64,000 bases of DNA, taken from Xanthomonas nasturtii. GTDB lineage: Bacteria; Pseudomonadota; Gammaproteobacteria; Xanthomonadales; Xanthomonadaceae. Below are positions 54,058 to 64,000 of the stretch, one piece after another. Numbering within the stretch: position 1 is the stretch's first letter; each line of letters begins with the position of its first letter. The notes beneath the pieces are model-generated. The model made no database searches. It worked only from the letters and a program-made list of their open reading frames with translations, and was not told where the DNA came from. Where the stretch lies: positions 1 through 64,000 of the forward strand of contig NZ_LYMI01000008.1 in the NCBI RefSeq assembly GCF_001660815.1, written 5' to 3'. Both the position numbers and the translations under genes were made by a program.

Positions 54058-55821
54058 TCACTGGCCGTCACGGCGCATCGCCCCCGTATCCTCCTGCAAC
54101 TCCCGCTTGAACGGCACATCCGGTGGCGGTCTTGCGGAGGCTGGTTGGTCGTTGAGATTCGGGTCGCTCAGGCCGCAGCCGCCGCCAAATTGCAGCAACG
54201 AAACCACGCAACTGATCTTGGTGGTGGTTCCCGGGATCGGGATCTCGATCTTCTTCAGGCCGCGGCGCACCCATTCCTGCAGCAAGGTCTGGTTCGGCAT
54301 CCAGTACTTGTCCAGCGAGGTCGGCGTGTAGCCGTACGGCGGACGTTTGAGCCAGGTGCCGCCCTGGGCAATCTCGTCGCGGGTCCAGGTGTCGGTCTCG
54401 CTGCCCGGCGGCCCGCGGTCGCCCGCGCCGTGACCGGCATCGCCGGTGCCGGTGGCCACGTGGACGCTGCCATCGGCGTTGAACATGCCGTTGCGTTGGC
54501 CGTTGGCGCCGGTCGTTTCGCCTTGCCGGTTGCGGTCGGATTTGCTCCAGTCGTCGGCATTGGCGGCCACATCCCATCCGCCGCTGCGGTCGGCAGGCTT
54601 CGGGCCGGCATTGCCATTGGCTGCTGACCTGGTGGCTGACGCCGCCGCTGCTGTCGCCGCTGCCGAGCTACTGGAACGCTCGGACTGAGAAGGATTGGCC
54701 TGCGGCTGCGTTCCCGTTTGCGACGATTCGGCGGCGGCTGTCTGCCTCTGGGAAGCATCCGCAGGCGCCGTTTGCGCCATAGGGGCCACCGCCACCGGCA
54801 CAGGCGCCGGATCCGGCACACTCGGCAACTCTGCGGCGCGCACCGCGACGTCGGGCATGCGCACCGCCGGTGCGATCTCGGGCACGCGTGCGGCCGGCGC
54901 GGGCACTTGTGGGCGCTCGGATATGACGATGTCGCGCTCGCGCACGGTTGGCGCATCAGCTGCGCGCACCGCCACTGCAGTGGCAGGACGTTGCAGTTCG
55001 CGAACCTGCGGGCGCTCGGTCACCGTCTGGATGTCGCGTTGACGGACCTCGACCTGCGGCGCCGCACGTTCGATCGCACGCGGCGTCAGCGTGATCGTTG
55101 GCGGCGGTGGCACGACAAACTCATTGGTGGCCACCGGTGTTTCAGTCACCTGCAGCGGCGATTCGATCGTCACCGGCGGCACCTGCACCGTCACTTGCGG
55201 AACGTCCGCAGTCACCGGTTCGCTGACCGCTTCCGTCGGCTTCGTCGCATCGTTTTGCATCTGTGCCGTACTTGGGCTTTCGACTGGATCGGCAGCTGAC
55301 TGCGTCTGCGTCGGCGATACAGGTGGTTCGCCTGCCGCCACCGCTGCAGCTGTTTGCGCTGCAGCAGACGCTGCAGCCGCCGCTGCCGACTCCGCAGCCC
55401 CAGGTTGCCCCGCACCCCCCCCCTGCTCCACCGCACCGTCGCCAATGAAGGTCATGCGTACCCGCGATTCATCGCCAGGCTTGGCGTCATCCGGCGCCCA
55501 ACGCACGGTGACCACCCAGATGAGCAGCGCAACGAAACCGAGGTGGATCAGAAAACTGCCCAGCAGTGCCAGCCAATGCTGCCGACGCTGATCCTTCGGG
55601 CGCGGGTCCCAGTGTTGCCACCACAGGCTGCGAAACGCCTGAAATGGCGACAGCATGGCTGCGCTGACCACGTTGCGCTGCGACGGGCGTGCCCGTGCCA
55701 GCAGCACGCCCGTCACCTGGTCATCGTTGAATGGTGCAGCCGCATGTTTGCGGTTGCCCATCCAGATACCCCAGCCATACGGCAGGCCGGTGCGCCGATC
55801 CAGAATGAGCTTGCTGGGCAT
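54058..55821 (-). CDS. Transmembrane repetitive protein (Xanthomonas family), TonB/TolA-like layout
   Basis: 587 residues. About 85 cytoplasmic residues starting MPSKLILDRRTGLPYGWGIW lie before one membrane segment near 88-112 (LALLGSFLIHLGFVALLIWV). A long periplasmic Ala/Pro/Val/Gln/Thr-rich, low-complexity region follows (about 120-430: repeats of VPQVTVQVPPVTIE and RERDIVISERPQVP type). The C-terminal domain (about 450-587) has WDVAANADDWSKSDRNRQ, TWLKRPPYGYTPTSLDKYWM and CVVSLLQFGGGCGL. The arrangement resembles energy transducers or envelope-spanning proteins; the function is unknown. ATG 55821 is used; the frame is open to 55947. It lies 55 bases from the nfuA stop on the same strand. 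Confidence 0.82.
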   Translation of the reverse strand: MPSKLILDRRTGLPYGWGIWMGNRKHAAAPFNDDQVTGVLLARARPSQRNVVSAAMLSPFQAFRSLWWQHWDPRPKDQRRQHWLALLGSFLIHLGFVALLIWVVTVRWAPDDAKPGDESRVRMTFIGDGAVEQGGGAGQPGAAESAAAAAASAAAQTAAAVAAGEPPVSPTQTQSAADPVESPSTAQMQNDATKPTEAVSEPVTADVPQVTVQVPPVTIESPLQVTETPVATNEFVVPPPPTITLTPRAIERAAPQVEVRQRDIQTVTERPQVRELQRPATAVAVRAADAPTVRERDIVISERPQVPAPAARVPEIAPAVRMPDVAVRAAELPSVPDPAPVPVAVAPMAQTAPADASQRQTAAAESSQTGTQPQANPSQSERSSSSAAATAAAASATRSAANGNAGPKPADRSGGWDVAANADDWSKSDRNRQGETTGANGQRNGMFNADGSVHVATGTGDAGHGAGDRGPPGSETDTWTRDEIAQGGTWLKRPPYGYTPTSLDKYWMPNQTLLQEWVRRGLKKIEIPIPGTTTKISCVVSLLQFGGGCGLSDPNLNDQPASARPPPDVPFKRELQEDTGAMRRDGQ

Positions 55822-55876
55822 GCGCGCGCGCAGCGCCAGCAGCAGATCGGCAGCGGTTGTCACCGGTGAGGCGGAA

Positions 55877-56476
55877 TCAGGCCGCGCTGTCGCGCGGAAT
55901 GTACGGGGCGTCGCCGGTGGCGTGGTCGGTCGCGTCGCGTACCGCAATCACGCCGGGCACGCGCCCCATCAGGGTTTTTTCGATGCCCTGCTTCAAGGTC
56001 ACGTCGGCCATGCCGCAGCCGTGGCAGCCGCCGCCGAAGCGCAGCAACACCACGCCATCGGCGGACACTTCCTGCACCGCCACGCGTCCGCCATGCGATG
56101 CCAGCTGCGGGTTGATTTCGTTCTCCACCACCCAGCGCACGCGCTCCACCATGGAGGCCGAATCTGCCGGCGCTTCGCCCTTGATCTTGGGCGCCTTGAT
56201 GGTCAGTTGCTGGTTGCCGGTGGACTGGGTGACGTAGTCGATCTCGGCACCGTCCATCCATGGCACGCTGGCGGCGACAACATATAAGGTGAAGCCATCG
56301 CAGTCGATCGCCCACTCGTCGCCGCTCAGCTCGGCCGGCTCGGCGAATTCGAGCCGGGCATCGGCGCGCGGGGTGCCCGCATCCACCGCGCTCAGGCGCA
56401 CGCCCATGCCGGGCACGCCCTCGCGTTCGATGAGCTTGCGGAAATAGGTCTGGGCTTTGTCGGATATCTGGATCAT
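55877..56476 (-). CDS. nfuA: Fe-S cluster assembly scaffold NfuA
   Basis: 199 residues. An N-terminal A-type-like domain ([20 protein letters not shown], residues 1-95) lies before the C-terminal Nfu domain, whose cluster ligands are the CxxC in [20 protein letters not shown] near 147-151. NfuA carries [4Fe-4S] clusters to target enzymes, plausibly including the Fe-S-rich nitrate and nitrite reductases here. Length and order match E. coli NfuA; the degenerate N-terminal domain lacks its cysteines, as usual. It is divergent from phhB with 88 bases between starts. Confidence 0.92.
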   Translation of the reverse strand: MIQISDKAQTYFRKLIEREGVPGMGVRLSAVDAGTPRADARLEFAEPAELSGDEWAIDCDGFTLYVVAASVPWMDGAEIDYVTQSTGNQQLTIKAPKIKGEAPADSASMVERVRWVVENEINPQLASHGGRVAVQEVSADGVVLLRFGGGCHGCGMADVTLKQGIEKTLMGRVPGVIAVRDATDHATGDAPYIPRDSAA

Positions 56477-56564
56477 GCGGGTTATTCTACCGCTCAAAGC
56501 GCCCTCGCTCATGGAACACCGTGATCCTGGTGGGTGCGCCGTCCGCCACCCCTGCGAGACCGTC

Positions 56565-56921
56565 ATGACCGATCTGATTCCCCTGGAGCAGGCCCATTGC
56601 CTCCCGCGCAAGGGCAGCGACCACAAGCTGGGCGAAGCGCGCCTGGCCGAATTGCTGCCGCAGGTGCCCGGCTGGGAGCTGGCCGAGGCCGGGATGGCGC
56701 TCACGCGCACGTTCCGCTTCGCCGACTATTACCGCACCCTCGCCTTCGTGAATGCGTTGGCCTGGATCGCCCACCGTGAAGACCACCACCCCGACCTGGG
56801 CGTCCACTACGACCGCGTCGTGGTGCGTTATTCCACCCATGACGTGGGCGGGCTAAGCGAAAACGACTTCATCTGCGCGGCCAAGACCGCACAGCTCTAC
56901 GATCAGGGAATTACTGCATGA
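56565..56921 (+). CDS. phhB: Pterin-4a-carbinolamine dehydratase
   Basis: 118 residues. Dehydrates the carbinolamine formed by aromatic amino acid hydroxylases, regenerating tetrahydrobiopterin-type cofactor. The catalytic [20 protein letters not shown] motif lies at about residues 70-89, and the [19 protein letters not shown] fold start near 35. ATG 56565 is used. The 3' end overlaps the next gene by 4 bases (ATGA), so the two are co-translated. Confidence 0.92.
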   Translation: MTDLIPLEQAHCLPRKGSDHKLGEARLAELLPQVPGWELAEAGMALTRTFRFADYYRTLAFVNALAWIAHREDHHPDLGVHYDRVVVRYSTHDVGGLSENDFICAAKTAQLYDQGITA

Positions 56922-57340
56922 GCATGTATCGCGCTGCCCTCGCCGGCCTCATCGTCGCCACCGGCCTTAGCGGCTGCGGCAAGTCGCCACAGCAGGCTTC
57001 CGCGCCCACGGTCGCGCCCACCGAGCTGGCAGCAGTGAAGACGCCGCCGCCGGAGTATTCGCCGCAGCTGGCGTGCGCCGGCGTGGGCGGGACCACGGTG
57101 CTACGGGTCGTGGTCGGCACCGGAGGCACCCCGACCGATGTGTCGGTGACACAGAGCAGCGGCCAGCCCGTACTCGACGAAGCCGCGCAGAAGCGCGTGC
57201 GCGAATGGCAGTTCAAGGCTGCTACCCGCAACGGCCAGGCGGTGCCGCAAACCATCCAGGTGCCGGTTGCGTTCAAACCGCCGGTGCCGCGTCCGGACGA
57301 ATGCTTCGCCATCGAAGAACGCGCCCATCGTCGCGGCTGA
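56918..57340 (+). CDS. TonB C-terminal-domain lipoprotein
   Basis: 140 residues. The signal peptide ends in the lipobox GLSGC (Cys near residue 20), predicting a lipid anchor in the envelope. The 100-residue body is a TonB-type C-terminal domain: [20 protein letters not shown] near 47, [20 protein letters not shown] near 78-97 and [20 protein letters not shown] near 98. No membrane anchor helix of TonB type is present, so it may bind periplasmic or outer-membrane partners rather than transduce energy. The start overlaps phhB. Confidence 0.82.
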   Translation: MSMYRAALAGLIVATGLSGCGKSPQQASAPTVAPTELAAVKTPPPEYSPQLACAGVGGTTVLRVVVGTGGTPTDVSVTQSSGQPVLDEAAQKRVREWQFKAATRNGQAVPQTIQVPVAFKPPVPRPDECFAIEERAHRRG

Positions 57341-57614
57341 GGACAGGACAGTTCGGTACCGCGGTATGTCGCTCGGCAATGCGTAAGCGCTACCGGCAGC
57401 GCCGCAGCCACATCCTCGCCCTGTTCGTGCACGCATGATGTTCGCGTCCGCTTGAGGCTGGCGCAAACGCACCGTTTTTTCTCATCACTACCACGCGTTC
57501 GTCATCCAGGCGTGGCCATCCTGCATCCGCGGATGGTCGTGCGCATAGTGCGCAGCTGCAGTCGCCACGCTCCCCGCAGGATAGTTCTCCGTTCCCACGA
57601 GGTCGTCGGGTCAC

Positions 57615-58433
57615 ATGCTTGAAGTGTCATCACACAATGTCTGGATCGCGCTAGCGGTTACGTTGGCCGCCGGATTGGCGACCGGGCTCGGCAGTCTCAT
57701 GGTGGTGTTCGCCAAGAAGCCCAATCCGCGGCTGTTGGCGTTCGGGCTGGCGTTCGCCGGTGGCGCGATGGTGTACGTGTCCTTGTCGGAGATCCTCAAC
57801 AAATCGATCGCCGCGTTTTCGCATGCCTACAACGACAAACTCGGCTTCACCTTCGGCACGCTGACCTTTCTCGGTGGCATGCTGTTGATCATGGTGATCG
57901 ACCGCCTGGTGCCCAATCCGCACCAGAGTCTGTCCAGCGACGATCCGCAGTTTCGTGACGACAACCGCGCCTACATTCGCCGGGTCGGCTTGATGACGGC
58001 CATTGCGATCACCGCACACAATTTCCCCGAAGGGTTGGCCACCTTTTTCGCCACGCTGGAAAGCCCGGCGGTGGGCATGCCGCTGGCCTTCGCGATCGCC
58101 ATCCACAACATTCCCGAAGGCATCGCGATTGCGGTGCCGGTGTATTTCGCCACGCGCAACAAGTTCTACGCATTCGGTGCCAGCCTGCTCAGCGGACTGG
58201 CCGAACCGATCGGCGCGGGGATCGGGTATCTGGCCTTATCCAATGTGCTGTCCGAAGCGGTGTTCGGCACGGTATTCGGCCTGATTTCCGGGGTCATGGT
58301 GTTTCTGGCACTGGACGAACTGTTGCCAGCCGCCAAACGCTACGCACAAGGCCACGAGACCGTGTACGGCCTGGTGTCGGGCATGGGGACGCTGGCGATC
58401 AGCCTGGTGCTGTTCCGCTTCGCGACACCTTAA
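57615..58433 (+). CDS. zupT: ZIP-family zinc transporter ZupT
   Basis: 272 residues, eight membrane segments, inner membrane. The two metal-binding ZIP motifs are intact: TAHNFPEGLATF near residue 133 and AIHNIPEGIAIAVP near 160. It mediates zinc (and to lesser degree other divalent metal) uptake. ATG 57615. Single gene; no zinc-repressor site could be recognised in the 270 bases upstream. No terminator seen after it. Confidence 0.92.
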   Translation: MLEVSSHNVWIALAVTLAAGLATGLGSLMVVFAKKPNPRLLAFGLAFAGGAMVYVSLSEILNKSIAAFSHAYNDKLGFTFGTLTFLGGMLLIMVIDRLVPNPHQSLSSDDPQFRDDNRAYIRRVGLMTAIAITAHNFPEGLATFFATLESPAVGMPLAFAIAIHNIPEGIAIAVPVYFATRNKFYAFGASLLSGLAEPIGAGIGYLALSNVLSEAVFGTVFGLISGVMVFLALDELLPAAKRYAQGHETVYGLVSGMGTLAISLVLFRFATP

Positions 58434-58737
58434 ACCGCGTCTTACGCCGGCGGCGCCAATCCTCATTCGCTGGTAACGACGCCTGACCCAGTACCGACTG
58501 ACACAGCCACTACAGTGGTGATGTTGCTGTGTCGCGACTGGCAAGCGCATGACGCTTGCGGCGTGTTCGCAATCGCGCTGCCTTACTCTCAGCGAGTCCT
58601 CACGCACGCGGCTCCCCGCATGCCTGCTGAACACCGCTGCGCCTGGTCGGCCGCACAGCCGTTTCAGCAAGCTGCCAGACATCCAAGCCGACGCATGGTA
58701 CGCGCGTCATAAACGCGCACACTGCGAGGTGCCGTAT
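58434..58737. other. Intergenic region
   Basis: 304 bases between zupT and the DUF3300 relic. No supportable gene, RNA or strong hairpin. Confidence 0.4.
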
Positions 58738-59921
58738 GCAACGCACATGGTCACAAGGGCGCCTTGCCTGGGCGCTGGCTGTCGCATCCACCGTGGACGC
58801 GTGCACTTGGCGATGCGTATGCCAAGGCAGCTGACGACGTGCTCAACGCGGTTCAGCTCATGCGCCAGCGCGCCCAGGCCAGCGGCCATTTGCGCAGTAC
58901 GCCGCAACAGCAAGTGCAGGTGGCGCGCCATGTGCTAACCCCCGATCCTGGGTGAGGCGCGCATTGCGCCGCCCGCACAGGTGATCACCATCGAGCCAGC
59001 ACAGCCGGATGTGGTGTAAGTGCAGCGCTACGACCCCGGCGTGGTCTACAGCACGCCGGTCGATGTGTATCGCGATTATCGCTATCGCCCGGTGCGTTGG
59101 GACGATCACAGCGACGTGGTTACCACCGGCCTGGTGTCGTTTTGCGTCGGCGTGCTGGTAGGCGGCGCACCTGAGCACCATCACGGCTGGTTCGGCTGGG
59201 CCGAGCCAGCGCCGTCCTGGCACCGCTGGGGCTGCAACAACTGGGGGTGGACTGGAACGCGCCGCCGGCCTCACCGCATTACGTGGTCTACCAGAACGTG
59301 GTCTACCAGAACGTGGTCTACCAGAATCATGTCTATGCACTACGCACCACCATCATCAACAACCGAACGACCTATATCGATGCACGTTCGTATGTGCATC
59401 AGGATCAGCGTCACGGGTTCAACACGACCTCTGCGCCTGCGCCCGTTGCAGGCGTTTCGCCGCCCGGCTTTGCTGTGGCGCGGGCGGCTGCTGTGCCGGC
59501 CGCGGCGGCCAATCCGCGTGCACTCAGCGCGTTTTCCGGCTCCGCTACGCCGGCGCCCTCGCCCGCCCAGTTTTATCGCGCGCCCGACTACGCGCATCTG
59601 TCAGCGCCGCATTTCAACGCGCAGATGCTGCAGCCGGGGCGTCCGGTGGCGCTGCATGCCTCGTCGCCGCCGCATGCAGCGTCAGTGGCAGCTGTGTCGA
59701 ATCCGATGCGGCAAGTGCCGGCTGCGCTGCATGCGTCTGGTCTGCAAGCGCCGCCATCCGTACCGCGCCCGGCCATGAAGCCGGAACCGCAGCAATACGC
59801 GCAGCGGATGGCTTCGTTTACTCCGCCACGCGCTGCAGTGGTGCGTTCGGCCGATCCGCACCCGCAGCGCCCGCATCCGTCAGCGCAGCCGCAGCATCAC
59901 GACCACCGCCAGGACAGTTGA
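58738..59921 (+). pseudogene. DUF3300 gene broken by frameshifts and a nonsense codon
   Basis: Pieces of one DUF3300-type protein lie in different frames. From ATG 58738 MQRTWSQGRLAWALAVASTV is a signal peptide; a shift near 58800 leads to DAYAKAADDVLNAVQLMRQR and STPQQQVQVA; a shift near 58950 leads to the VITIEPAQPDVV frame. There a TAA at 59017-59019 replaces the Tyr codon expected before VQRYDPGVVYSTPVDVY. Near 59247 a further shift leads to VDWNAPPASPHYVVYQN with three VVYQN repeats, then a Pro/Ala-rich C-terminus to 59921. The typical YDPxVVY motif is still readable, so decay is recent. The original product was an exported protein of unknown function. Confidence 0.78.
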
Positions 59922-59953
59922 GCCAGCGCGCTGACGCAACCACCCTGGCCGTG

Positions 59954-60940
59954 TCAGCGACCCAGCCGGCCCAGCGCTTCGGCCAGTTCGGGCGCCAGCG
60001 GTGCGCTCAGCACGTACGGCGTCTTGCCAGCATCCAGCGCAAATTCAAGCGACGCCGCGTGCAGGAACAGCCGCTTCAGACCCAACTGGTCGCGCAACCG
60101 CTTGTTCACCTCGGCCTCGCCGTACTTGTCGTCACCCGCGACCGGGTGTCCCAGGTGCTGGGCATGCACACGGATCTGGTGGGTGCGGCCGGTCTCGATG
60201 CGAACTTCGCAATACGAATGCCCGCCGCGCCGTTCCAGTAACTTGAAATGGCTCAGCGATGGCTTGCCGATCGCATTCACCTGTACATGCCGCTCGCCAC
60301 CCTGGCGCAGGCCGATGTGCAATGGCGCATCTACGGTCATCACGCCGTCGGGCATGCGCCCGACCAGCAAGGTCAGGTAGCGCTTGGTGATGCCGCGGCC
60401 TTCGACACGGTCGTCCTCACGCATCAGCGCCTGCAGCTCGGTCAGCGCCGAGCGCTTCTTGGCCACGATCAATAGGCCGGATGTATCGCGGTCGAGCCGG
60501 TGTACCAGCTCCAGGCTCTGGTTCGGCCGCAGCGCCCGCAGCGTTTCGATGGCGCCGAAACTGATCCCGCTGCCGCCGTGGCTGGCCACCCCGGACGGCT
60601 TGTTGAGCGCGAGCAGGCGCGCATCCTCGAACACGATCGCCGCTTCCAGCCGCGCCATGAACGACGACGGTGGCGCTGTCTTATCGCCTTCCTCAGTCAC
60701 CCGCACCGGCGGAATCCGCACTTCCTCGCCACCCTCGAGCTTGCGCTCGGCCTTGGCACGCCCACCGTTCACCCGCACCTGACCGCTGCGGACCAGCTTG
60801 TAGATCAGGCTGCGCGGGGCGCCCTTGAGCTGGCCAAGCAGGAAATTGTCCAGCCGCTGCCCAGCACGGTCTTCCGGAACTTTGAGAATGCGCACGCCGA
60901 CACGGTCGGTCGGCGGCTTGGGGGGCTGGGGGTCGGTCAT
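59954..60940 (-). CDS. rluC: 23S rRNA pseudouridine synthase RluC
   Basis: 328 residues. An N-terminal S4 RNA-binding domain (QRLDNFLLGQLKGAPRSLIY near 28) lies before the RluA-type catalytic domain, with the active-site Asp in LVHRLDRDTSGLL near 145 and the GRTHQIRVHAQHLGHPVAGD motif near 252-272. It makes pseudouridines in 23S rRNA helices contacting the peptidyl-transferase region. Divergent from rne with about 400 bases between, the conserved gammaproteobacterial rluC/rne arrangement. ATG 60940. Confidence 0.93.
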   Translation of the reverse strand: MTDPQPPKPPTDRVGVRILKVPEDRAGQRLDNFLLGQLKGAPRSLIYKLVRSGQVRVNGGRAKAERKLEGGEEVRIPPVRVTEEGDKTAPPSSFMARLEAAIVFEDARLLALNKPSGVASHGGSGISFGAIETLRALRPNQSLELVHRLDRDTSGLLIVAKKRSALTELQALMREDDRVEGRGITKRYLTLLVGRMPDGVMTVDAPLHIGLRQGGERHVQVNAIGKPSLSHFKLLERRGGHSYCEVRIETGRTHQIRVHAQHLGHPVAGDDKYGEAEVNKRLRDQLGLKRLFLHAASLEFALDAGKTPYVLSAPLAPELAEALGRLGR

Positions 60941-61341
60941 CCGGCTCTTTATTCTGTTACACTCGGCGAGCGAGATAAGGGTTTGATTTTGTTGGAAGTT
61001 GATTGGCCAGAAGCCTGTCTTCCGATGATTCCGGCACAGTGCGCGACCACCGCCCCCGGGGCGGCCATGTTAGCGGCTCACCGGCCTGCCCGGCCATCGC
61101 CTGCGGTTTTTACCGCTGCGCTGAACATGTCCCGTGCGCTGCCCCGGTTCGTCCGGACGCGGCTGCCGGCCCTGAAACACCTATAAAACTTAAATACAAG
61201 CGCTCCCGCGGCCTGCCGTGGTGTTGCAGCGCTGGAAACCCTGGTCAGGCCTGTCCGCGCGTTGCGCGAAGGGCCGACAAGCTGTTCCAGAGGCGAAACG
61301 TCACGGCGTTCCGCGCGGTAGAGCGCGTGAGGAACGCAACA
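60941..61341. promoter_or_regulatory. rluC/rne divergent promoter region and probable long rne 5' UTR
   Basis: About 400 bases without a gene. A TATAAAACTTAAATAC stretch near 61181-61196 could be the rne promoter, giving a structured ~140-nt 5' UTR. Several GC-rich dyads (for example GCGCGTTGCGCG near 61258) would fold in it. In E. coli the rne 5' UTR mediates RNase E autoregulation; the same is plausible here. Confidence 0.5.
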
Positions 61342-64000
61342 ATGAAGCGAATGCTGATCAACGCAACGCAGGCCGAAGAGCTGCGCGTGGCGATTGTGGA
61401 CGGCCAGACCCTGTACGACATCGACATCGAACAGCCGTCTAAGGAACAAAAGAAGTCCAACATCTACAAGGGCCGTATCACCCGGCTTGAGCCTTCCCTG
61501 GAAGCGGCGTTCGTGGACTACGGCGCCGAGCGTCATGGCTTCCTGCCGTTGAAGGAAATTTCCCGCGATTACTTCCAGGCCGGCGTCGACCACAACAAGT
61601 CGACCATTCGCGAGTTGCTGCGCGAAGGCCAGGAAATCGTGGTGCAGGTCGACAAGGAAGAGCGCGGCAACAAGGGTGCTGCCCTGACCACGTTCATCTC
61701 GCTGGCCGGCCGCTACATGGTGCTGATGCCCAATTCGCCGAGCGCCGGTGGCGTTTCGCGTCGCATCGAAGGCGAAGACCGCGCCGCACTGAAGGAAGCC
61801 CTGGACAAGCTCGACATTCCGGACGACATGGGCGTGATCATCCGCACCGCCGGTGTTGGCCGTGACGCCGAAGAACTGCAGTGGGATCTGGACTACCTGC
61901 TGCAGACCTGGAAGGCGATTGCCGAGGCGGCACTGAGCAAGCCGGCCGCCTTCCTGATCTACCAGGAATCGCGCCTGATCATCCGCGCCCTGCGCGACTA
62001 CCTGCGCGCCGACGTCGGCGAGATCCTGGTCGATACGCCGGAGCTGTACGCCGACGCCCAGGAATTCATGAAGCAGGTGATGCCGCAGAGCCTGCGCAAG
62101 CTCAAGCACTACACCGACGACATCCCGCTGTTCAACCGCTTCCAGATCGAATCGCAGATCGAAGGCGCCTACGAGCGCAATGTGCGCCTGCCTTCGGGCG
62201 GCTCGATCGTGGTGGACCAGACCGAAGCGCTGACCGCCGTCGACGTGAACTCCTCGCGCGCCACCAAGGGCAGCGACATCGAAGAGACCGCGTTCCAGAC
62301 CAATCTGGAAGCGGCCGAAGAAGTGGCCCGCCAGTTGCGCCTGCGCGACCTGGGCGGCCTGGTGGTCATCGACTTCATCGACATGGCCTCGACCAAGCAC
62401 CAGCGCGAAGTCGAAAACAAGCTGCAGAACGCGCTCAAGTACGACCGTGCACGCGTGCAGCTGGGCCGTATCTCGCGCTTCGGCCTGATGGAAATGAGCC
62501 GCCAGCGCCTGCGTCCGAGCCTGGGCGAATCCAGCCAGATCGTGTGCCCGCGTTGTGACGGGCATGGCCGCATGCGCAGCGTCGAGTCGCTGTCGCTGTC
62601 CATCATCCGCGTGGCCGAAGAACACGCCATGAAGGAAAATACCGGGCAGGTGCTGGTCCAGGCGCCGGTGGAAATCGCCAACTATCTGCTCAACGAGAAG
62701 CGCAGCGCGCTGCGCGAGATCGAAAATCGCCACGCCTCGCCGATCATCATCGTCGCCGACGAGCAGCTGCACACGCCGCATTACGAAGTCACCCGCCTGC
62801 GCGAGAACGAGCTGGGCGAAGACAGCGGCAAGCCGAGCTACCAGCGCGGCACCCCGCGCAAGCTGCCGGTGCACGCACTGACCAAGGCGCAGTTGAACAT
62901 TCCTGCAGCCCCGGCGGTCACCTCGATCAAGCCGAGCCAGCCGGCGCCGGTGCGTGAAGAGGCCCCTGCCCCGGTGGCCGCAGCTCCTGCGCCGGCGCCG
63001 GTCGTCGCACTGCCGCTGCCTGCGCCGGTGACCGGTGTGGTCGGCTGGCTGAAGCGGATCTTCGGCGGCGTCGAACCGGTCGCTCCTGCGCCGGAAACGA
63101 CCCAGCGCCCGCGCCAGAACGATGCTGGCCGCGGCAACCGCAACGAGCGTGGCGACCGTGGCGGCCAACGCCGCGACGGTCGCGATGCCCGCAACGGCGG
63201 CAACGGTGGCAATCAGCAGCGTGGCAATGGCGGCAACGGCAACGGCGCCAACAAGGAACGCCGTGACGAACGCCGCCAGCCGGCAAATGGCGCAAGCATG
63301 CAGAACGGTGCTCAGGCCCAGCAGCAGGTGCAGGTCGCCAAGCCGCCGCGTAATGAGGCGCAGCCGCCCAAGCAACAGCAGCCGCAGCAGTCTCAGCAGC
63401 AAAAGCAAAAGCCGCAGAACCAGACGCCGCGTCCGCCACGAGTTCCCGCACAGCAGGACGGCGCCCAGTCCGAGCGGCAGCAGCGCCCTGCCCGTCAGGA
63501 TGAAGGCACTGCTTCGGCACAGACGCTGACCGCAACTGCGGCAACTGCAACGACGTCGAGCGTGGTTGCGGCGATCGCCGACACCGCTGCACCGGTAACG
63601 ACGCAGGCCCCCGCGGCCGAAGCGAGCCAGGCGCATCCGGTGGATGTGATCGTGACCGACGCGCATGCCGATCGCGGCACCGACGCGGCTGCAGACGGTC
63701 AGAACCCGGACGTTCCGGGCGATGATTCGGCCAATGGCGACGGCGGAAGCCGTCGTCGTCGCGGTCGTCGCGGTGGCCGTCGTCGCCGTCGCGGCGCTGG
63801 CGCAAATGGTGAAGGCGGTAGCGGCGTCGATGGTCTGGAAACGGACGATCTGGACGGCGATGCAGAAGGCGATCTCGATGGCGACAACGAGAATGACGCT
63901 GACGACACCGCCGCGCAGACACAGACCTCGTCTGCGCCGCGCGCCGGCCAGCCCGAGTTCGACTTCGATGACGAGGCCCCTGCTGCGGCAGTGGCGCGCG
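61342..64000 (+). CDS. rne: Ribonuclease E, 5' part (runs off window end)
   Basis: At least 886 codons are visible; the 3' end lies outside. It starts [20 protein letters not shown], then the S1 domain ([20 protein letters not shown] near 39). Catalytic aspartates lie in [13 protein letters not shown] near 300 and LVVIDFIDM near 345. The Zn-link CPRCDG that joins the tetramer is near 402. From about residue 530 the chain becomes the non-catalytic scaffold: Ala/Pro-rich linker, an Arg/Asn/Gly-rich stretch ([18 protein letters not shown]) and [20 protein letters not shown] near 806, then an acidic [18 protein letters not shown] part. RNase E drives mRNA decay and rRNA/tRNA maturation. ATG 61342 is preceded by GAGGAA. 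Confidence 0.95.
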   Translation, partial: MKRMLINATQAEELRVAIVDGQTLYDIDIEQPSKEQKKSNIYKGRITRLEPSLEAAFVDYGAERHGFLPLKEISRDYFQAGVDHNKSTIRELLREGQEIVVQVDKEERGNKGAALTTFISLAGRYMVLMPNSPSAGGVSRRIEGEDRAALKEALDKLDIPDDMGVIIRTAGVGRDAEELQWDLDYLLQTWKAIAEAALSKPAAFLIYQESRLIIRALRDYLRADVGEILVDTPELYADAQEFMKQVMPQSLRKLKHYTDDIPLFNRFQIESQIEGAYERNVRLPSGGSIVVDQTEALTAVDVNSSRATKGSDIEETAFQTNLEAAEEVARQLRLRDLGGLVVIDFIDMASTKHQREVENKLQNALKYDRARVQLGRISRFGLMEMSRQRLRPSLGESSQIVCPRCDGHGRMRSVESLSLSIIRVAEEHAMKENTGQVLVQAPVEIANYLLNEKRSALREIENRHASPIIIVADEQLHTPHYEVTRLRENELGEDSGKPSYQRGTPRKLPVHALTKAQLNIPAAPAVTSIKPSQPAPVREEAPAPVAAAPAPAPVVALPLPAPVTGVVGWLKRIFGGVEPVAPAPETTQRPRQNDAGRGNRNERGDRGGQRRDGRDARNGGNGGNQQRGNGGNGNGANKERRDERRQPANGASMQNGAQAQQQVQVAKPPRNEAQPPKQQQPQQSQQQKQKPQNQTPRPPRVPAQQDGAQSERQQRPARQDEGTASAQTLTATAATATTSSVVAAIADTAAPVTTQAPAAEASQAHPVDVIVTDAHADRGTDAAADGQNPDVPGDDSANGDGGSRRRRGRRGGRRRRRGAGANGEGGSGVDGLETDDLDGDAEGDLDGDNENDADDTAAQTQTSSAPRAGQPEFDFDDEAPAAAVAR

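Noticed and set aside
61078..63666. 862-residue minus-strand open frame over rne
   Set aside because: Shadow of the rne catalytic and scaffold region on the plus strand.
1..64000. CRISPR arrays, rRNA and tRNA genes
   Set aside because: Scanned for regularly spaced short repeats and for tRNA-like cloverleaf arms; the only regular repeats are coding (autotransporter and xopD) or the intergenic hairpin units. A T-loop-like stretch near 37265 has no matching acceptor or anticodon arms.

Overview
The window is a high-GC, gene-dense chromosome segment from a plant-associated gammaproteobacterium, almost certainly Xanthomonas. The evidence is a XopD-like SUMO-protease effector, the transmembrane repetitive protein family, typical Xanthomonas intergenic repeats, Tn3/TnXax1-like 61-bp inverted ends, IS remnants of Xanthomonas type, a family 9 pectate lyase relic, and the divergent rluC/rne pair. 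Species cannot be fixed from the sequence alone.

Layout. 1-2151: an IS5-type transposase 5' end, a DUF1264 lipoprotein and exonuclease III. 2506-4712: a molybdenum cofactor operon (moeA, mobA, one unknown). 4855-16331: an assimilatory nitrate/nitrite locus. It has a cysG with a collapsed methyltransferase half, the nasT-nasS sensor/antiterminator pair, an intergenic repeat field, and then narK-nirB-nirD-nasA-cobA. That operon is preceded by a sigma-54 type promoter and an attenuator carrying three ANTAR-type AACGGC hexaloops, the last built into the terminator stem. Moco supply, siroheme supply, transporter, both reductases and the regulators lie together, so the region reads as one functional unit.

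16332-22521: small stress and metabolic genes (KGG protein, YciE/F ferritin-like protein, M14 peptidase, DUF1349 protein, EAL-domain protein). 23379-36476: two convergent autotransporters, a 3397-residue giant with about 26 PATR-type repeats and a 921-residue subtilisin-type lipoprotein autotransporter, sharing one palindromic terminator at 33604-33631.

36477-44926 is an accessory island: AT-richer DNA, a degraded IS3-family element, the XopD-like effector with 99-bp tandem repeats, a Tn3-like cassette (41381-43751) holding a tnpT remnant and an unrecognised secreted protein, and a frameshifted PL9 pectate lyase. 45449-48483 holds a DUF2231 membrane protein, a PQQ-type sugar dehydrogenase and a Gfo/Idh oxidoreductase. 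49449-52460 is a tightly overlapping four-gene operon (acyl-CoA dehydrogenase-like, PIG-L deacetylase, NodS-like methyltransferase, family 2 glycosyltransferase) that looks like an uncharacterised glycan or lipid modification pathway.

52461-64000: IS481 debris, a TraX-like protein, the transmembrane repetitive protein, nfuA, phhB, a TonB-like lipoprotein, zupT, a multiply broken DUF3300 gene, rluC and the 5' part of rne, which runs off the end of the window.
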